Source: a virus. From it: a stretch of DNA of 56,327 nt. Within the stretch, counting starts at the first letter, position 1. The number at the start of each line of letters is the position of its first letter. The notes under the pieces were generated by a model. The model made no database searches. It was not told the DNA's origin and saw only the letters and a program-made list of their open reading frames with translations. Positions 17,965-27,405 of this stretch are shown in pieces. The position numbers and the translations under genes are program-made. The DNA lies in the IMG/VR virus record IMGVR_UViG_3300030090_002290, positions 1-56,327 of that record. The stretch is one strand, 5' to 3'.

Positions 17965-18360
17965 ATGGCTTTAACTGCTTTAATTGGACCTGTAACTGGA
18001 CTACTTGAAAAGGTAATCCCGGACAAAAACGCCAGAGACAAGATGGCGCATGAGATCGCAACCATGAGTGATAGACACGCTCAAGAGATTGCGCTAGCTC
18101 AGATTGAAGTAAACAAGATGGAAGCTCAAGGGAATTGGTTTCAGTCAAGCTGGAGACCACTTTGTGGCTGGACTTGTGCTCTTGCACTACTCTGGCATTT
18201 TCTTGGGCAACCAGTAGCTTTGTTCTTTATTACTATGTTTGGGGCAGAAGTCCCAGCGTTACCTGAGTTTGATATGTCTACGTTAATGACAGTGCTTATG
18301 GGTATGTTAGGTCTTGGTGGTTTACGTTCATTTGAGAAAACAAAAGGTGTAAATAAGTGA
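17965..18360 (+). CDS. Holin, GTA-holin 3TM family
   Basis: A 131-residue protein matching the GTA_holin_3TM family: a helical start with VIPDKNARDKMAHEIA, a charged helix, then the conserved WFQSSWRPLCGWTCALALLW segment leading into two further hydrophobic helices, ending in a basic tail. Three membrane segments would form the hole that releases the endolysin. Its stop overlaps the GTG start of the endolysin by four bases (GTGA), so the two are probably coupled in translation. Confidence 0.82.
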   Translation: MALTALIGPVTGLLEKVIPDKNARDKMAHEIATMSDRHAQEIALAQIEVNKMEAQGNWFQSSWRPLCGWTCALALLWHFLGQPVALFFITMFGAEVPALPEFDMSTLMTVLMGMLGLGGLRSFEKTKGVNK

Positions 18361-18707
18361 ACACGTATAAGTATTTTAAGGTAGAAGATTTTGCCTGTCA
18401 GGAAACAGGTGAGAACGAAATACTATCCGAGTTTATTGTAGGACTCGATCAGTTAAGGGAAGAGTGTGGTTTCCCATTTATTGTTACGTCTGGGTACAGA
18501 TCTCCCCGGCATAGTATTGAGGCTAAGAAAGAAAACCCAGGTACTCATGCCCAAGGGATTGCCGCTGACATTAAAGTTGTTGGCGGAGAACAACGCAGAT
18601 TAATTGTAGAAAACGCCTTAGAACTTGGTTTTAAAGGAATAGGCGTTGCAAAAGACTTTGTCCATGTGGACATACGTCAGACCCGCGCTGTACTGTGGGT
18701 ATACTAA
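18357..18707 (+). CDS. Endolysin, peptidase M15 family
   Basis: A 116-residue zinc peptidase of the M15 (VanY/M15_3) type. It shows the TSGYRSPRH segment, a GTHAQGIAADI zinc-ligand block (His and Asp) and a C-terminal FVHVDI motif with the last histidine. Such enzymes cut D-Ala-containing peptide bonds in peptidoglycan. It has no signal peptide, so release depends on the overlapping upstream holin. The GTG start is set by the GTGA overlap. All expected catalytic motifs are present. Confidence 0.88.
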   Translation: MNTYKYFKVEDFACQETGENEILSEFIVGLDQLREECGFPFIVTSGYRSPRHSIEAKKENPGTHAQGIAADIKVVGGEQRRLIVENALELGFKGIGVAKDFVHVDIRQTRAVLWVY

Positions 18708-18737
18708 TACATATAGCACGAATATAATGAGGGCACT

Positions 18738-19112
18738 ATGGCATACTCTAACACTTTAAACTACGTTGTAGGCGATACGTTACCAGAGCTTACGGTTACT
18801 TTGAAAGATAAGAACGCCGCTGCTTCTGGACAAACGCTAGATGTTGACAATGACGCAACTTGGGCACCCATTAATGTAACAGGGGGCACTGTAAGATTGC
18901 GTATACGTGAGCTGGGTAGCACTACTATAACTGACACTTTAAGCATGACAATTAGTGATGCGGCAAATGGCGTTTGTATCACTGCTTTTACAACCGATTG
19001 TTTTCCTTCTGCCGGGACTTATGAAGGTGAAATAGAAATTACTTTTTCAGGCGGTGGTAAACAAACAGTTAATGACTTGGTGAAGTTTAAAGTTCGAGAC
19101 GACTTTGACTAA
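18738..19112 (+). CDS. BppU-like baseplate/fibre N-terminal domain protein
   Basis: A 124-residue beta-rich protein whose pattern (GDTLPELTVTLKDKN, then GGTVRLRIRE, ending with a FPSAGTYEGEIEITFSGG strand pair) fits the N-terminal domain family of lactococcal-type upper baseplate proteins (BppU_N). Such domains join receptor-binding parts to the tail. Its stop overlaps the next ATG as TAATG. Confidence 0.65.
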   Translation: MAYSNTLNYVVGDTLPELTVTLKDKNAAASGQTLDVDNDATWAPINVTGGTVRLRIRELGSTTITDTLSMTISDAANGVCITAFTTDCFPSAGTYEGEIEITFSGGGKQTVNDLVKFKVRDDFD

Positions 19113-19924
19113 TGACTGACTCTATAATTACGACAAGGGACCTAAAAGCTATATCCTCTGCTAGAGATATGCAGGGGGTTGCGACTGCTCGGCTGCTGAA
19201 AGCTGTTGATGTTAGGTTACTTGCGTCTACTCTTAACAGGTACTTTGACGATGTTCAGAGTATGACAGAAGCCGCAGTTATTTCATTTAGTAAAGGCGCA
19301 GCTGATACGTTTTCTGTTGCGGAAGCAGCAGCTTTTGCTATTAGTAAAGGCGCGGCAGATACGGTAACTCTTTCAGAATCACCGTCTATTGTTACAACTT
19401 ATATCCGTGCCTTTAGTGATGCTTCAAGTTTATCAGAAGCTTCTGCAATAGCTTTTGATAAAGTTGTTAACGATACGAATAACGAAACCATGAATATGAC
19501 CGAATCGTCTGTCATGGCTTTTGATAAAGGTGCAAGCGATACGATCTCTATTGCAGAGTCAGCGGTTCAGGCAGTAGAACTAGCTAAGACCGAATCGTTT
19601 ACCGTCACCGAAGTATTTTCCAGGACCGTAACTTTTACAAGGGCTTTTGCCGATGCGTTTGCTATGGATGACGCAGCAACAGTAGATGCTTTTGTAAAAG
19701 ACTACGATGGCAATAAGGCCAATGTTTTTAGCTTTTCTGATTCCGAAGTAATCGGTTTCGAAAAAGCTGCAACGGACAGTTTCTCTTTTGTAGATACACC
19801 CGGTGTGGGTTTCGACAAAGGAGTTATTGCAGATTCAGTGTCAATGTCTGAAAGTTTCAGTTTTACACTGAGGGGTGGTACAACAATTAATGCTGTAGCA
19901 CTTAACGAAAACACACTTAATTAA
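19112..19924 (+). CDS. Beta-repeat tail protein
   Basis: A 270-residue protein made mainly of imperfect repeats of about 20-30 residues with the pattern (F/A)xKGAxDTxSxxE(A/S), for example SKGAADTFSVAEAA and DKGASDTISIAESA. The repeats are also visible in the DNA (for example TTAGTAAAGGCGC near 19289 and 19342). Such repeats usually build a beta-solenoid or rod. The gene is coupled by TAATG to the BppU-like gene, so it may be a rod or spacer attached to the tail. Confidence 0.6.
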   Translation: MTDSIITTRDLKAISSARDMQGVATARLLKAVDVRLLASTLNRYFDDVQSMTEAAVISFSKGAADTFSVAEAAAFAISKGAADTVTLSESPSIVTTYIRAFSDASSLSEASAIAFDKVVNDTNNETMNMTESSVMAFDKGASDTISIAESAVQAVELAKTESFTVTEVFSRTVTFTRAFADAFAMDDAATVDAFVKDYDGNKANVFSFSDSEVIGFEKAATDSFSFVDTPGVGFDKGVIADSVSMSESFSFTLRGGTTINAVALNENTLN

Positions 19925-19938
19925 TCGAGGAAGCAAAT

Positions 19939-20370
19939 ATGGACATACTACAATCAGGTATGGAAATGAAAGGTCATTTGACCATTGCCTTGAACGGGGA
20001 AGTCGTTCGGGAAGTAGATAACCTTGTCGTTACCGCAGGTAAAGGTTTTGTAGCATCTAGGATGGCAGGGACCAGTGCCAATGTAATGTCACACATGGCA
20101 ATCGGAACCGGCAGTACGGCTGCCGCTGCTGGAGACACTGCACTAGGGAATGAAGCAGCTCGTACCGCATTAACCTCAACTAACGTATCAGGCGCAGTTG
20201 TTACTTATGTTGATACGTTTGCTGCAGGTACTGGCACAGGTGCAATCACTGAAGCTGCAATTTTAAATGCTTCTAGTGGTGGAACCATGCTATGCCGAAC
20301 TGTTTTTTCAGTGGTAAACAAAGGCGCATCAGATTCAATGACCATTACTTGGACAGTAACTGCTAGCTAA
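19939..20370 (+). CDS. Small tail fibre-associated protein
   Basis: A 143-residue beta-rich protein with the pattern GHLTIALNGEVVREVDNLV, then a HMAIGTGSTAAAAGDTALG stretch, and a C-terminal ITEAAILNASSGG segment. I associate this arrangement with a widespread small phage tail or fibre protein in which a glycine-rich loop precedes a beta-sandwich. It starts behind GAGGAAG and lies between the repeat protein and a small membrane gene. Confidence 0.55.
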   Translation: MDILQSGMEMKGHLTIALNGEVVREVDNLVVTAGKGFVASRMAGTSANVMSHMAIGTGSTAAAAGDTALGNEAARTALTSTNVSGAVVTYVDTFAAGTGTGAITEAAILNASSGGTMLCRTVFSVVNKGASDSMTITWTVTAS

Positions 20371-20384
20371 TAGGAGGTTAACAA

Positions 20385-20546
20385 ATGGATATCCTTACTA
20401 TAATAAATATAGCGACATTATTAGTTACAGTAGCATCAGCTATTTGTGCTGCGACACCTACACCTAAGGATGACGCTTTTATCGCTAAATATATTTATCC
20501 AGTAATTGAAGCTATTGCGATAAACATCGGTAAAGCTAAACAATAG
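20385..20546 (+). CDS. 53-residue membrane mini-protein
   Basis: A short frame behind a strong TAGGAGG site. The first 24 residues are hydrophobic with a lone cysteine (LLVTVASAICAATPTPKDD) and look like a signal anchor or lipobox-like segment. The rest is a short amphipathic helix. I have the impression of similar small proteins next to tail fibre genes in marine phages, function unknown. Confidence 0.6.
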   Translation: MDILTIINIATLLVTVASAICAATPTPKDDAFIAKYIYPVIEAIAINIGKAKQ

Positions 20547-20555
20547 GAAAGCTCG

Positions 20556-23243
20556 ATGACTGTAAAATTTACTAACAATGCTAACTCAACTTTAGCGAGT
20601 GGTATTAACTCGTCTGTAACGTCCATGACATTGGCAGACGCTTCCTCGTTTCCATCTCTGTCAGGGGCAAATGATTATTGCTATCTAACTTTGCAAGAGT
20701 CGGGTGGTACTACTCGTGAGATAGTTAAAGCTACAGCACGGTCTAGTAATACTTTTACAATCGTAAGAGGTCAGGACAATACATCAGCGGCTACATGGAG
20801 TAGCGGGATTCTTGTTGAGTTAAGAATAACGTCTGCGTTACTGCAAGATGTAATCGATGGTTTAGGTTCAGGGTCGATGATGGATACCGACATCTTTACA
20901 GGTGACGGGTCCGACACGACCTTTACCCTAAGTCGTCAACCTGACAACGAAAACAATTTGTTGATATTTATCGACGGTGTTTTTCAGGCTCATAATGCCT
21001 ACAGTGTTAGCGGGACTACGTTAACTTTAAGTGCTGCACCTGCAAATGGCCGTGTCATTACAGCCTACCATATGGCTACCACGGTTGGTGGATCTAACTT
21101 AATTAAAGCCACCATGACGGGTGACAACAGTGACACCACTCTTGATGTGGGATCTCAAATTATACATGAGAACAACGTACAAGTTTATTTTGATGGTGTG
21201 TATCAGAGTAAGGGTAACTACTCAGTATCTGGCTCCGTTATCACATTCTCAACTGCACCTCCAACTGGCGTTGCTGTAGAGGCGATTCTTAATACGGCTA
21301 CGAACATAAGTACCGCTGCTCAGGTTTCTGATGCAGATAACGATACCCTGATCCAGGTCGAAGAATCGGCGGACGAAGATACTATTAGAATGGATGTAGC
21401 TGGTACTGAAGTCCTAACACTGACTAATAGTTCTATGACTTTAAAAGGCACTACACCTACTTTAACGATAGGTGATGCTGGAGCAGAAGATACTAAGATT
21501 GTATTTGATGGGAACGCAAAAGATTTTTACGTTGGGTTAGACGATTCAGCCGACAAACTTGTTATTGGAGAAGGTTCGACAGTCGGAACCAACAACATAC
21601 TTACGATCACTGATGACACAGTAACGATTGGCGATGGCGCGGCTGTTGATACATCGATTGTTTTTGATGGCAATGCTCAAGATTACTATATAGGTCTTGA
21701 TGATTCAGCGGATGATCTGGTTATTGGGTTGGGTTCTGCTGTTGGAACTACTCCAGCAATTGTTATAGATGAAAATTTAAACGTGGGGGTAGGCGTAACT
21801 CCTACGGCTCCTTTGCACGTTGACGGTGCTCAAGCCTACGCTTCTTCTGCAACAAACCTTTCTACCACGGTATCTAAAGCTGCTTTCAGAATGCAGGGTT
21901 CAAGTAACGCTTCAACCAGCTTATTTATGGGCGCATTAACTAATGATGCTCAGATGTATGTACAGTCATCAAACGGTGCTGGTGACGCTGCCGACGACAT
22001 AATCTTAAACCCATTTGGCGGAAGCGTTGGCATAGGAGTTGGTAACGCAAGTCCTGACAGAATATTTCATGCTAAAAGATCAGATTCTGGTGGCACTGTA
22101 GCAAAATTCGAAAATAGTGCGGGAACAGTCTATATCGAATTAAATACAAATAATCAAGCCGGTGGAGATGCGGGGTATTTATCTTATGACTCTAATAAAA
22201 AGCTAGGGCTTTGGACGGATGATACACAGCAAGTCACAATAGACACTAACGGCAAGGTCGGTATCGGGATCACTTCGCCGTTGATGAAAGCTCATATTAA
22301 AGGAGCAACGGGGGACGTCCCTTCCAATGATTCAAACCCGCCCGCAAATGGTATTGCAATTTTTGATTCAGGTGGCGGGTACTCGCTGGTCATAGGTACT
22401 GACGATTCAAATACTGGTTCCGCATGGATTCAATCACAGAGCGCAAATGTATCATCATCGGAATATGACCTTTTATTAAATCCCAATGGAGGGCTGGTTG
22501 GCATAGGGACTACGAATGCCTATGACAGATTACATATTTCTAGGACAAGCACGTCGCAAACAGCCGGCATGACTTTAGAAAATTTACAGGCTGGAGGGTA
22601 TGGTACTGGAATAACGTGGGAATCTAAAAGAACAGACTCATCTGCTGTTCAAACAGCGGGTCGGATTTCTGTCCAAGGATATAATTCTTGGAACTCTGAT
22701 GCTACAGCGTCTTCAAAAATGCTGTTTCAACTTCGCCACGGCAATACGCTCTCAGATGTAATAGTACTGCAAAATGGAAATTTAAGATTTGAGCAGTCCG
22801 GTAAAGGAATAGATTTTAGCCAATCGCAGACAAATCATTCTGGTATGACATCTGAGGTTTTGGATTCGTACGAGGAAGGAGATTGGACACCAACTATATC
22901 AGCGGTTAGTGGTACTTCAAATATAAGTTTTACTAATAATCAAGCGAAATACACAAAAATAGGGCGACTCGTTCTTCTCCAAGGGTATTTTACAAATATT
23001 GATATGGCAGATCTAACAAGCGGAAGTTATGTGATTATGGGTGGTTTGCCGTTTACCCCCGCTGACTATGCAGATTTTCACATTGGTTACCATAGAGGTG
23101 GAAATGAATTTACAGGAGGCTATGCCCAAGACGGCGCAGATTACTTGTATTTTGTAAATGCGAGCGGGGTTGAAATAGAGCAAGGAGGCAACCACGCAAT
23201 GACTGCCTTTATGTTGAACGTCACTTACATAACTTCCTCTTAA
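20556..23243 (+). CDS. Tail fibre protein, large, repeat-module containing
   Basis: An 895-residue fibre. The N-terminal about 100 residues follow a common fibre start (tandem beta strands with a SMTLADASSFPS motif). Two copies of a about 55-residue module occur at about residues 305-405, with core IVFDGNAxDxYxGLDDSAD. These are followed by glycine-rich beta segments with repeated VGIG motifs. The C-terminus carries EVLDSYEEGDWTPTI and a beta-rich tip shared by many marine phage fibres. It probably trimerises and binds the host surface. The module also occurs in the fibre gene at 24994. Confidence 0.8.
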   Translation: MTVKFTNNANSTLASGINSSVTSMTLADASSFPSLSGANDYCYLTLQESGGTTREIVKATARSSNTFTIVRGQDNTSAATWSSGILVELRITSALLQDVIDGLGSGSMMDTDIFTGDGSDTTFTLSRQPDNENNLLIFIDGVFQAHNAYSVSGTTLTLSAAPANGRVITAYHMATTVGGSNLIKATMTGDNSDTTLDVGSQIIHENNVQVYFDGVYQSKGNYSVSGSVITFSTAPPTGVAVEAILNTATNISTAAQVSDADNDTLIQVEESADEDTIRMDVAGTEVLTLTNSSMTLKGTTPTLTIGDAGAEDTKIVFDGNAKDFYVGLDDSADKLVIGEGSTVGTNNILTITDDTVTIGDGAAVDTSIVFDGNAQDYYIGLDDSADDLVIGLGSAVGTTPAIVIDENLNVGVGVTPTAPLHVDGAQAYASSATNLSTTVSKAAFRMQGSSNASTSLFMGALTNDAQMYVQSSNGAGDAADDIILNPFGGSVGIGVGNASPDRIFHAKRSDSGGTVAKFENSAGTVYIELNTNNQAGGDAGYLSYDSNKKLGLWTDDTQQVTIDTNGKVGIGITSPLMKAHIKGATGDVPSNDSNPPANGIAIFDSGGGYSLVIGTDDSNTGSAWIQSQSANVSSSEYDLLLNPNGGLVGIGTTNAYDRLHISRTSTSQTAGMTLENLQAGGYGTGITWESKRTDSSAVQTAGRISVQGYNSWNSDATASSKMLFQLRHGNTLSDVIVLQNGNLRFEQSGKGIDFSQSQTNHSGMTSEVLDSYEEGDWTPTISAVSGTSNISFTNNQAKYTKIGRLVLLQGYFTNIDMADLTSGSYVIMGGLPFTPADYADFHIGYHRGGNEFTGGYAQDGADYLYFVNASGVEIEQGGNHAMTAFMLNVTYITSS

Positions 23244-23265
23244 CCCGGCTCACAAGGAGAAAAAG

Positions 23266-24993
23266 ATGGCACTAACCAAAACCCCATCAGAGTTAACCGC
23301 AGCAGATCTTACGATCACAACTGCGGCACAGCCTAATATTACTTCTTTGGGTACTCTTACGGCTTTGCAAGTTGATAATGTCAACATTAACGGTAATACG
23401 ATTTCCAGTACAGATACGAACGGAAATATAGTTCTAACTGCTAATGGAACAGGAAATGTCAATGTAAATACAGATGTTTTGGCTATACAAGGAACGGAGG
23501 GAGAATCCGCCTCTTTAGCATTACAAGCCGATGAATCTGATGATGCCGGTGATGAGTGGAGAATAACAACTAATACAAACCAAACCCTCAGTATACAAAA
23601 TAACATATCAGGGTCTGGGGTAGACCATATGACTTTTACCCCTCACGCCACGGTAGGTAGTTCAACAGTAAATATGCCAGGTATAGTTTTAATAGGTGCA
23701 GATTCTGGAGATGCTTTTAACGCTGATTCAATGCTCAGATTGCAAAGAACTGGTGATAGAGTTTTTGTTCAAATTAAAACAGATGATGACCAAGATTCAG
23801 GAATTTTATTTGGTACTGCATCTGATGACGTACACCATCAGATATTCCACGATGTGTCAGAAGATATGCTTAAATTCAAGGCTCAATCTGTTGAGACTCT
23901 AGTTCTTGATGCGGGTAGTCATGTAGGTATAAAAACTAGTACGGAAACAGACGGTACTGCAATGACTTTTCCTCTTACTATTAGCGGTGCAAACGATGGT
24001 GGAAATATTCTTGAAGCACACAGAACTGCTAATTCAAAATTTCAATTATATATGTCTAACGCAGGGTTATCTGTTATTGATGTCGGTGGAACTACTCCAA
24101 AACTGTCAATTAGGACAAGTGGCACAGACAGAGTAAATATACATGAGGCAAACGGTTATGTTGGGCTTATAGGTTCAGACGATGTGCGTTTAACTTTAAG
24201 CTCTAATGGCACAGAAGGAGACAATAGCGCAAATTGGGTTCGAGGCAACAGTGCTGGCTGTAGTTTTAATGCGCTTACTAGCGGTAAATTCTATTGGGAG
24301 GTTGGCGGAACCGAAAAAATGCGTCTCGATAATAACGCTTTTCTTTCAATAGGAAATGATGAAGCAGCCACTATGAACAATGCAAGCGGCTATGCGGATA
24401 TATGTGTTGGAAAAGGTGCGAGTGATAATGCTGGAGTAACAATCTATTCAGGAACAAACCACGGAGGTGCTATTGCTTTTGCTGATGGTACTTCTGGAGA
24501 CGCTACTTATAGAGGCTTAATTGAGTACGCCCACGGTTCTGATCAAATGAATTTTAGAACCGCTGCGACAGATAGAATGTCACTTAACTCAGCACGGCTT
24601 CACGTTAATGCTAATGTTTCGTTTTCAGCCACCGCGACTGATGCAAATCGTTATAACGTGTATTGGAACAGTTCAACTGGCGGTTTGATTGTTGTGTCTT
24701 CAGATCAACGGTTAAAAAAAGATTTTGATTATGACCTGTCTGGTATTGAAACAATCAAAAAATTAAAACCTGTTCGATTTACTTGGAAAGAAAGCGAAAA
24801 AAGACAGCTAGGATTTGTTGCTCAAGAAGCTATTACAGCCGATGAACATTTAGCTTGGAATGATACTGAAAATGATCAGTGGGGATTAGACGGCTGGGAA
24901 GGTTATGCTGCAATGCTTACCAAAGCAATTCAAGAACAACAAGCCCTAATAGAAACCCTAGAAGCAAAAGTCAAAGCATTGGAGGAGGCGTAA
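23266..24993 (+). CDS. Tail fibre with self-cleaving S74 chaperone domain
   Basis: A 575-residue fibre. Its C-terminal about 100 residues match the peptidase S74 intramolecular chaperone: S479-D-Q-R-L-K484 gives the Ser/Lys dyad with the five-residue spacing seen in endosialidase tails. It is followed by IKKLKPVRFTWKESEKRQLGFVAQEA and a long C-terminal coiled coil. The chaperone folds the trimer and then cuts itself off, so the mature fibre should end near residue 478. The N-terminus differs from the previous fibre. Confidence 0.85.
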   Translation: MALTKTPSELTAADLTITTAAQPNITSLGTLTALQVDNVNINGNTISSTDTNGNIVLTANGTGNVNVNTDVLAIQGTEGESASLALQADESDDAGDEWRITTNTNQTLSIQNNISGSGVDHMTFTPHATVGSSTVNMPGIVLIGADSGDAFNADSMLRLQRTGDRVFVQIKTDDDQDSGILFGTASDDVHHQIFHDVSEDMLKFKAQSVETLVLDAGSHVGIKTSTETDGTAMTFPLTISGANDGGNILEAHRTANSKFQLYMSNAGLSVIDVGGTTPKLSIRTSGTDRVNIHEANGYVGLIGSDDVRLTLSSNGTEGDNSANWVRGNSAGCSFNALTSGKFYWEVGGTEKMRLDNNAFLSIGNDEAATMNNASGYADICVGKGASDNAGVTIYSGTNHGGAIAFADGTSGDATYRGLIEYAHGSDQMNFRTAATDRMSLNSARLHVNANVSFSATATDANRYNVYWNSSTGGLIVVSSDQRLKKDFDYDLSGIETIKKLKPVRFTWKESEKRQLGFVAQEAITADEHLAWNDTENDQWGLDGWEGYAAMLTKAIQEQQALIETLEAKVKALEEA

Positions 24994-26955
24994 ATGTCAA
25001 TAACTAAAATCTCACCTGACTTAGTAGACTTTGATTCGGCTCTTGTTGTTTCGCCCACTCTTACTATTGGCGATGCAACAGCCGAAGACACGAAAATTGT
25101 CTTTGATGGGAATGCCCAGGACTACTACATAGGGTTAGACGATTCAGCGGATGACCTAGTAATTGGGTTAGGAAGCACAGTAGGAACAACGCCAATTATT
25201 TCTATCGATGAAAATAGCGATGTAGCGATCCCTAATGGTGCTATAGCGGTTGGTCAAGCCACCTTTTCAGGTAGTAGCGTTTTAGCTGATTTTCACGGCT
25301 CTGGTAGTGGCGTAGGCGCACAACTTGCGTTCGCTAATGACCACAACACAGATAAGTTTTATGTTGGTATTGAAGGCAATACGACGGGCGATGCTTTTCT
25401 TTATCAACAAGAAGATGCTGATATAAATTTCTATACCAATAATACCTTTAGAGCAAAACTAGATAATTCTGGAAATTTTGGCATAAATGATGCTTCCCCT
25501 TTTGCAAAGTTGCATGTAGAAGATACCAGTTGGAGTAGCGGATCACCTTATGGCGCGGTTGCTTATATACAAGGCGGAGACGTTAACGATTTAAATTGGG
25601 GACACTTATTAGTATCACAATCAGGTACATCAACTGACACAGGCGGAAGAATATCTTTAGGTGCGAATGGTGAAAACCCTATTGCTGGCATCAGAGCTAA
25701 ATATAAAGGTGCTACTTACGGTGACTTAGCATTTTTAACCAGACCGTCTGGCGGCACTAATACTGAGCGTATGGTTATTTCTTCTACTGGAATGGTAACG
25801 ATCACACCAGATTCAGGAGCTACTACCGGCACATTAAGACTCCATAACGGAAATGGAAACGGAACGCTTGGAGCGGTTGAATTCGGATATAGCACTAACG
25901 TAGATCACGGCAGCATTCAATATACGGGTAATATGGATTTCTTTACTGGAGACAGCGACGATTCCAGATTTTTTATTAGTTCGGCGGGACTAGTCGGTAT
26001 TAATACTTCAAACCCAGAACACCATCTTCATGTAACAGAGCCGGGAGACACTAGAGAAGATGGAATTGTTAAAATTGGTGGCAGCACAACCGCTTTGGGT
26101 CTGGAGCTGACATATAACCAAGCAGGGCATACGGTAACAGAAATTGTTGCTAATCCGAGTTATACCAACACGCAATCATTAATGAGGCTTTGCGTTGATA
26201 GAGACGCGAACGCTAATCAACTGTGTCTTCTTGGCGGCGGTTTCAATGGCATGGGAACGGACACGCCGAGAAGCAAATTGGACGTAGTTGTAGATGACGC
26301 GGTTGGCTATGTCATAACTGCTCAGAACGATGGTAATAACCAAAACAGATATGGAATAAAAATTATATGTGGATCTGATGATAGCTCGGGAACTAGCTAT
26401 CTATTAGATTTTTTTGATGGGGATGGTACTAATGTAGGATCTGTGACTAATGCAGGAGGTACGGTTTCTTATGGAGCTTTTACAGCTCATCACCCTTGTG
26501 TAATTCCTGACGAAGATAATAACGAAGAATCAACAGAACCTGCCTATCCCTATGGAACATTGTTAGAAACTACTTCTTTAAGTTATTCAAAGAACAGTGA
26601 TGATTCAGATACCGAAAGGGGAATCATATATAACGTACAAAAATCATCAGGAGCTTATTCAAGAAAAGTATTAGGAGCCTATGGCAATTCTATGAATCAA
26701 GGGCCAGAAGAAGAAACAAATAAACATCAAGCGTTGATATTGGGTGACGGTCATATTCTTTGTAATAACGAAAAAGGAAATATTTCTGTAGGTGATGGAA
26801 TCTGTACATCATCAACGGCTGGTATAGGTATGAAAGCAGACAAAATGGCAATGATTATAGGCATTGCTCAAGAGGACGTAACCTTCTCAGGAAGTGAAAC
26901 AAAGTTAGTGGCTGTTCAATATGGTCTTCAGCAATTCACTCCTTGGGCTGATTAA
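24994..26955 (+). CDS. Third tail fibre or spike protein
   Basis: A 653-residue fibre starting directly after the S74 fibre stop. Residues about 23-75 carry the same IVFDGNAQDYYIGLDDSADD module found twice in the 20556 gene. The middle is glycine- and Asp-rich beta structure. The C-terminal about 150 residues (with YPYGTLLETTSL and a GHILCNNEKGNISVGDGI segment) differ from S74 and recall the other phage autoproteolytic chaperone type (peptidase G2), but I cannot confirm catalytic residues. A 48-bp repeat follows the stop. Confidence 0.7.
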   Translation: MSITKISPDLVDFDSALVVSPTLTIGDATAEDTKIVFDGNAQDYYIGLDDSADDLVIGLGSTVGTTPIISIDENSDVAIPNGAIAVGQATFSGSSVLADFHGSGSGVGAQLAFANDHNTDKFYVGIEGNTTGDAFLYQQEDADINFYTNNTFRAKLDNSGNFGINDASPFAKLHVEDTSWSSGSPYGAVAYIQGGDVNDLNWGHLLVSQSGTSTDTGGRISLGANGENPIAGIRAKYKGATYGDLAFLTRPSGGTNTERMVISSTGMVTITPDSGATTGTLRLHNGNGNGTLGAVEFGYSTNVDHGSIQYTGNMDFFTGDSDDSRFFISSAGLVGINTSNPEHHLHVTEPGDTREDGIVKIGGSTTALGLELTYNQAGHTVTEIVANPSYTNTQSLMRLCVDRDANANQLCLLGGGFNGMGTDTPRSKLDVVVDDAVGYVITAQNDGNNQNRYGIKIICGSDDSSGTSYLLDFFDGDGTNVGSVTNAGGTVSYGAFTAHHPCVIPDEDNNEESTEPAYPYGTLLETTSLSYSKNSDDSDTERGIIYNVQKSSGAYSRKVLGAYGNSMNQGPEEETNKHQALILGDGHILCNNEKGNISVGDGICTSSTAGIGMKADKMAMIIGIAQEDVTFSGSETKLVAVQYGLQQFTPWAD

Positions 26956-26963
26956 TACTTGGA

Positions 26964-27011
26964 GCCAGGTTAATTTGGCCGCAGTTCTGAGTAATGTTAA
27001 CATTAGTGTTT
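26964..27011 (+). repeat. 48-bp direct repeat, copy 1
   Basis: This 48-bp block after the third fibre gene recurs at 27335-27382 with two differences. The first bases, GAGCCAGGTTAA, would encode Glu-Pro-Gly-stop, which resembles the end of the small gene at 27084 that carries copy 2. Copy 1 may therefore be the remnant of a duplicated or replaced small gene. Confidence 0.8.
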
Positions 27012-27041
27012 ACCCAACAGATTCTTAGTAATTTCAAACTT

Positions 27042-27063
27042 ATGCCTATTGGACGGTAGGCAT
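27042..27063 (+). other. Perfect 7-bp hairpin in small intergenic gap
   Basis: ATGCCTA (27042-27048) and TAGGCAT (27057-27063) form a perfect stem with an eight-base loop, 20 bases before the start of the next gene. No T-run follows, so it is not a clear terminator. It could protect or regulate the downstream transcript. Confidence 0.4.
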
Positions 27064-27083
27064 GGACACACAAGGAGAAAGCA

Positions 27084-27344
27084 ATGGCTTTAGAAAAATC
27101 AACAAAAGATGACAAGATAGAAATAGTGGATACAGGTGATTGGAAAGTTCTTCAAGTCCGTACAGCGACAATCGTTACTGATGATGGAACTGAACTATCC
27201 AGAACCTTTCATCGCCATGTGGTAGATCCTAATTCGGATTTAACTAATGAATCAGATGAAATTAAAAAACTAGCTGAAATCTATTTTACAGATGACGCAA
27301 AGGCTAAACACAAAGCAGCTATGGAATCACCGGGGCCAGGTTAA
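27084..27344 (+). CDS. Small fibre-associated protein
   Basis: An 86-residue charged protein behind AAGGAGAA. It begins with a short acidic/basic beta-like section (KIEIVDTGDWKVLQVRTATIV) and ends in a helical KLAEIYFTDDAKAKHKAAME segment. I recognise the general type as a small gene next to fibre genes in marine phages but cannot name a function. Its final codons and stop lie inside copy 2 of the 48-bp repeat. Confidence 0.5.
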   Translation: MALEKSTKDDKIEIVDTGDWKVLQVRTATIVTDDGTELSRTFHRHVVDPNSDLTNESDEIKKLAEIYFTDDAKAKHKAAMESPGPG

Positions 27345-27382
27345 TTTGGCCGCAGTTCTGAGTAATGTTAATATTAATGTTT
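27335..27382 (+). repeat. 48-bp direct repeat, copy 2
   Basis: Second copy of the block at 26964-27011. Within it, GGCCA and TGGCC form an inverted repeat around GGTTAATT that includes the stop codon of the 27084 gene. A further part, TTAATATTAA, is palindromic in this copy. Recombination between the copies would remove the small gene between them. Confidence 0.8.
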
Positions 27383-27405
27383 CGTAACTAACTAGGAAAG
27401 TTCCC

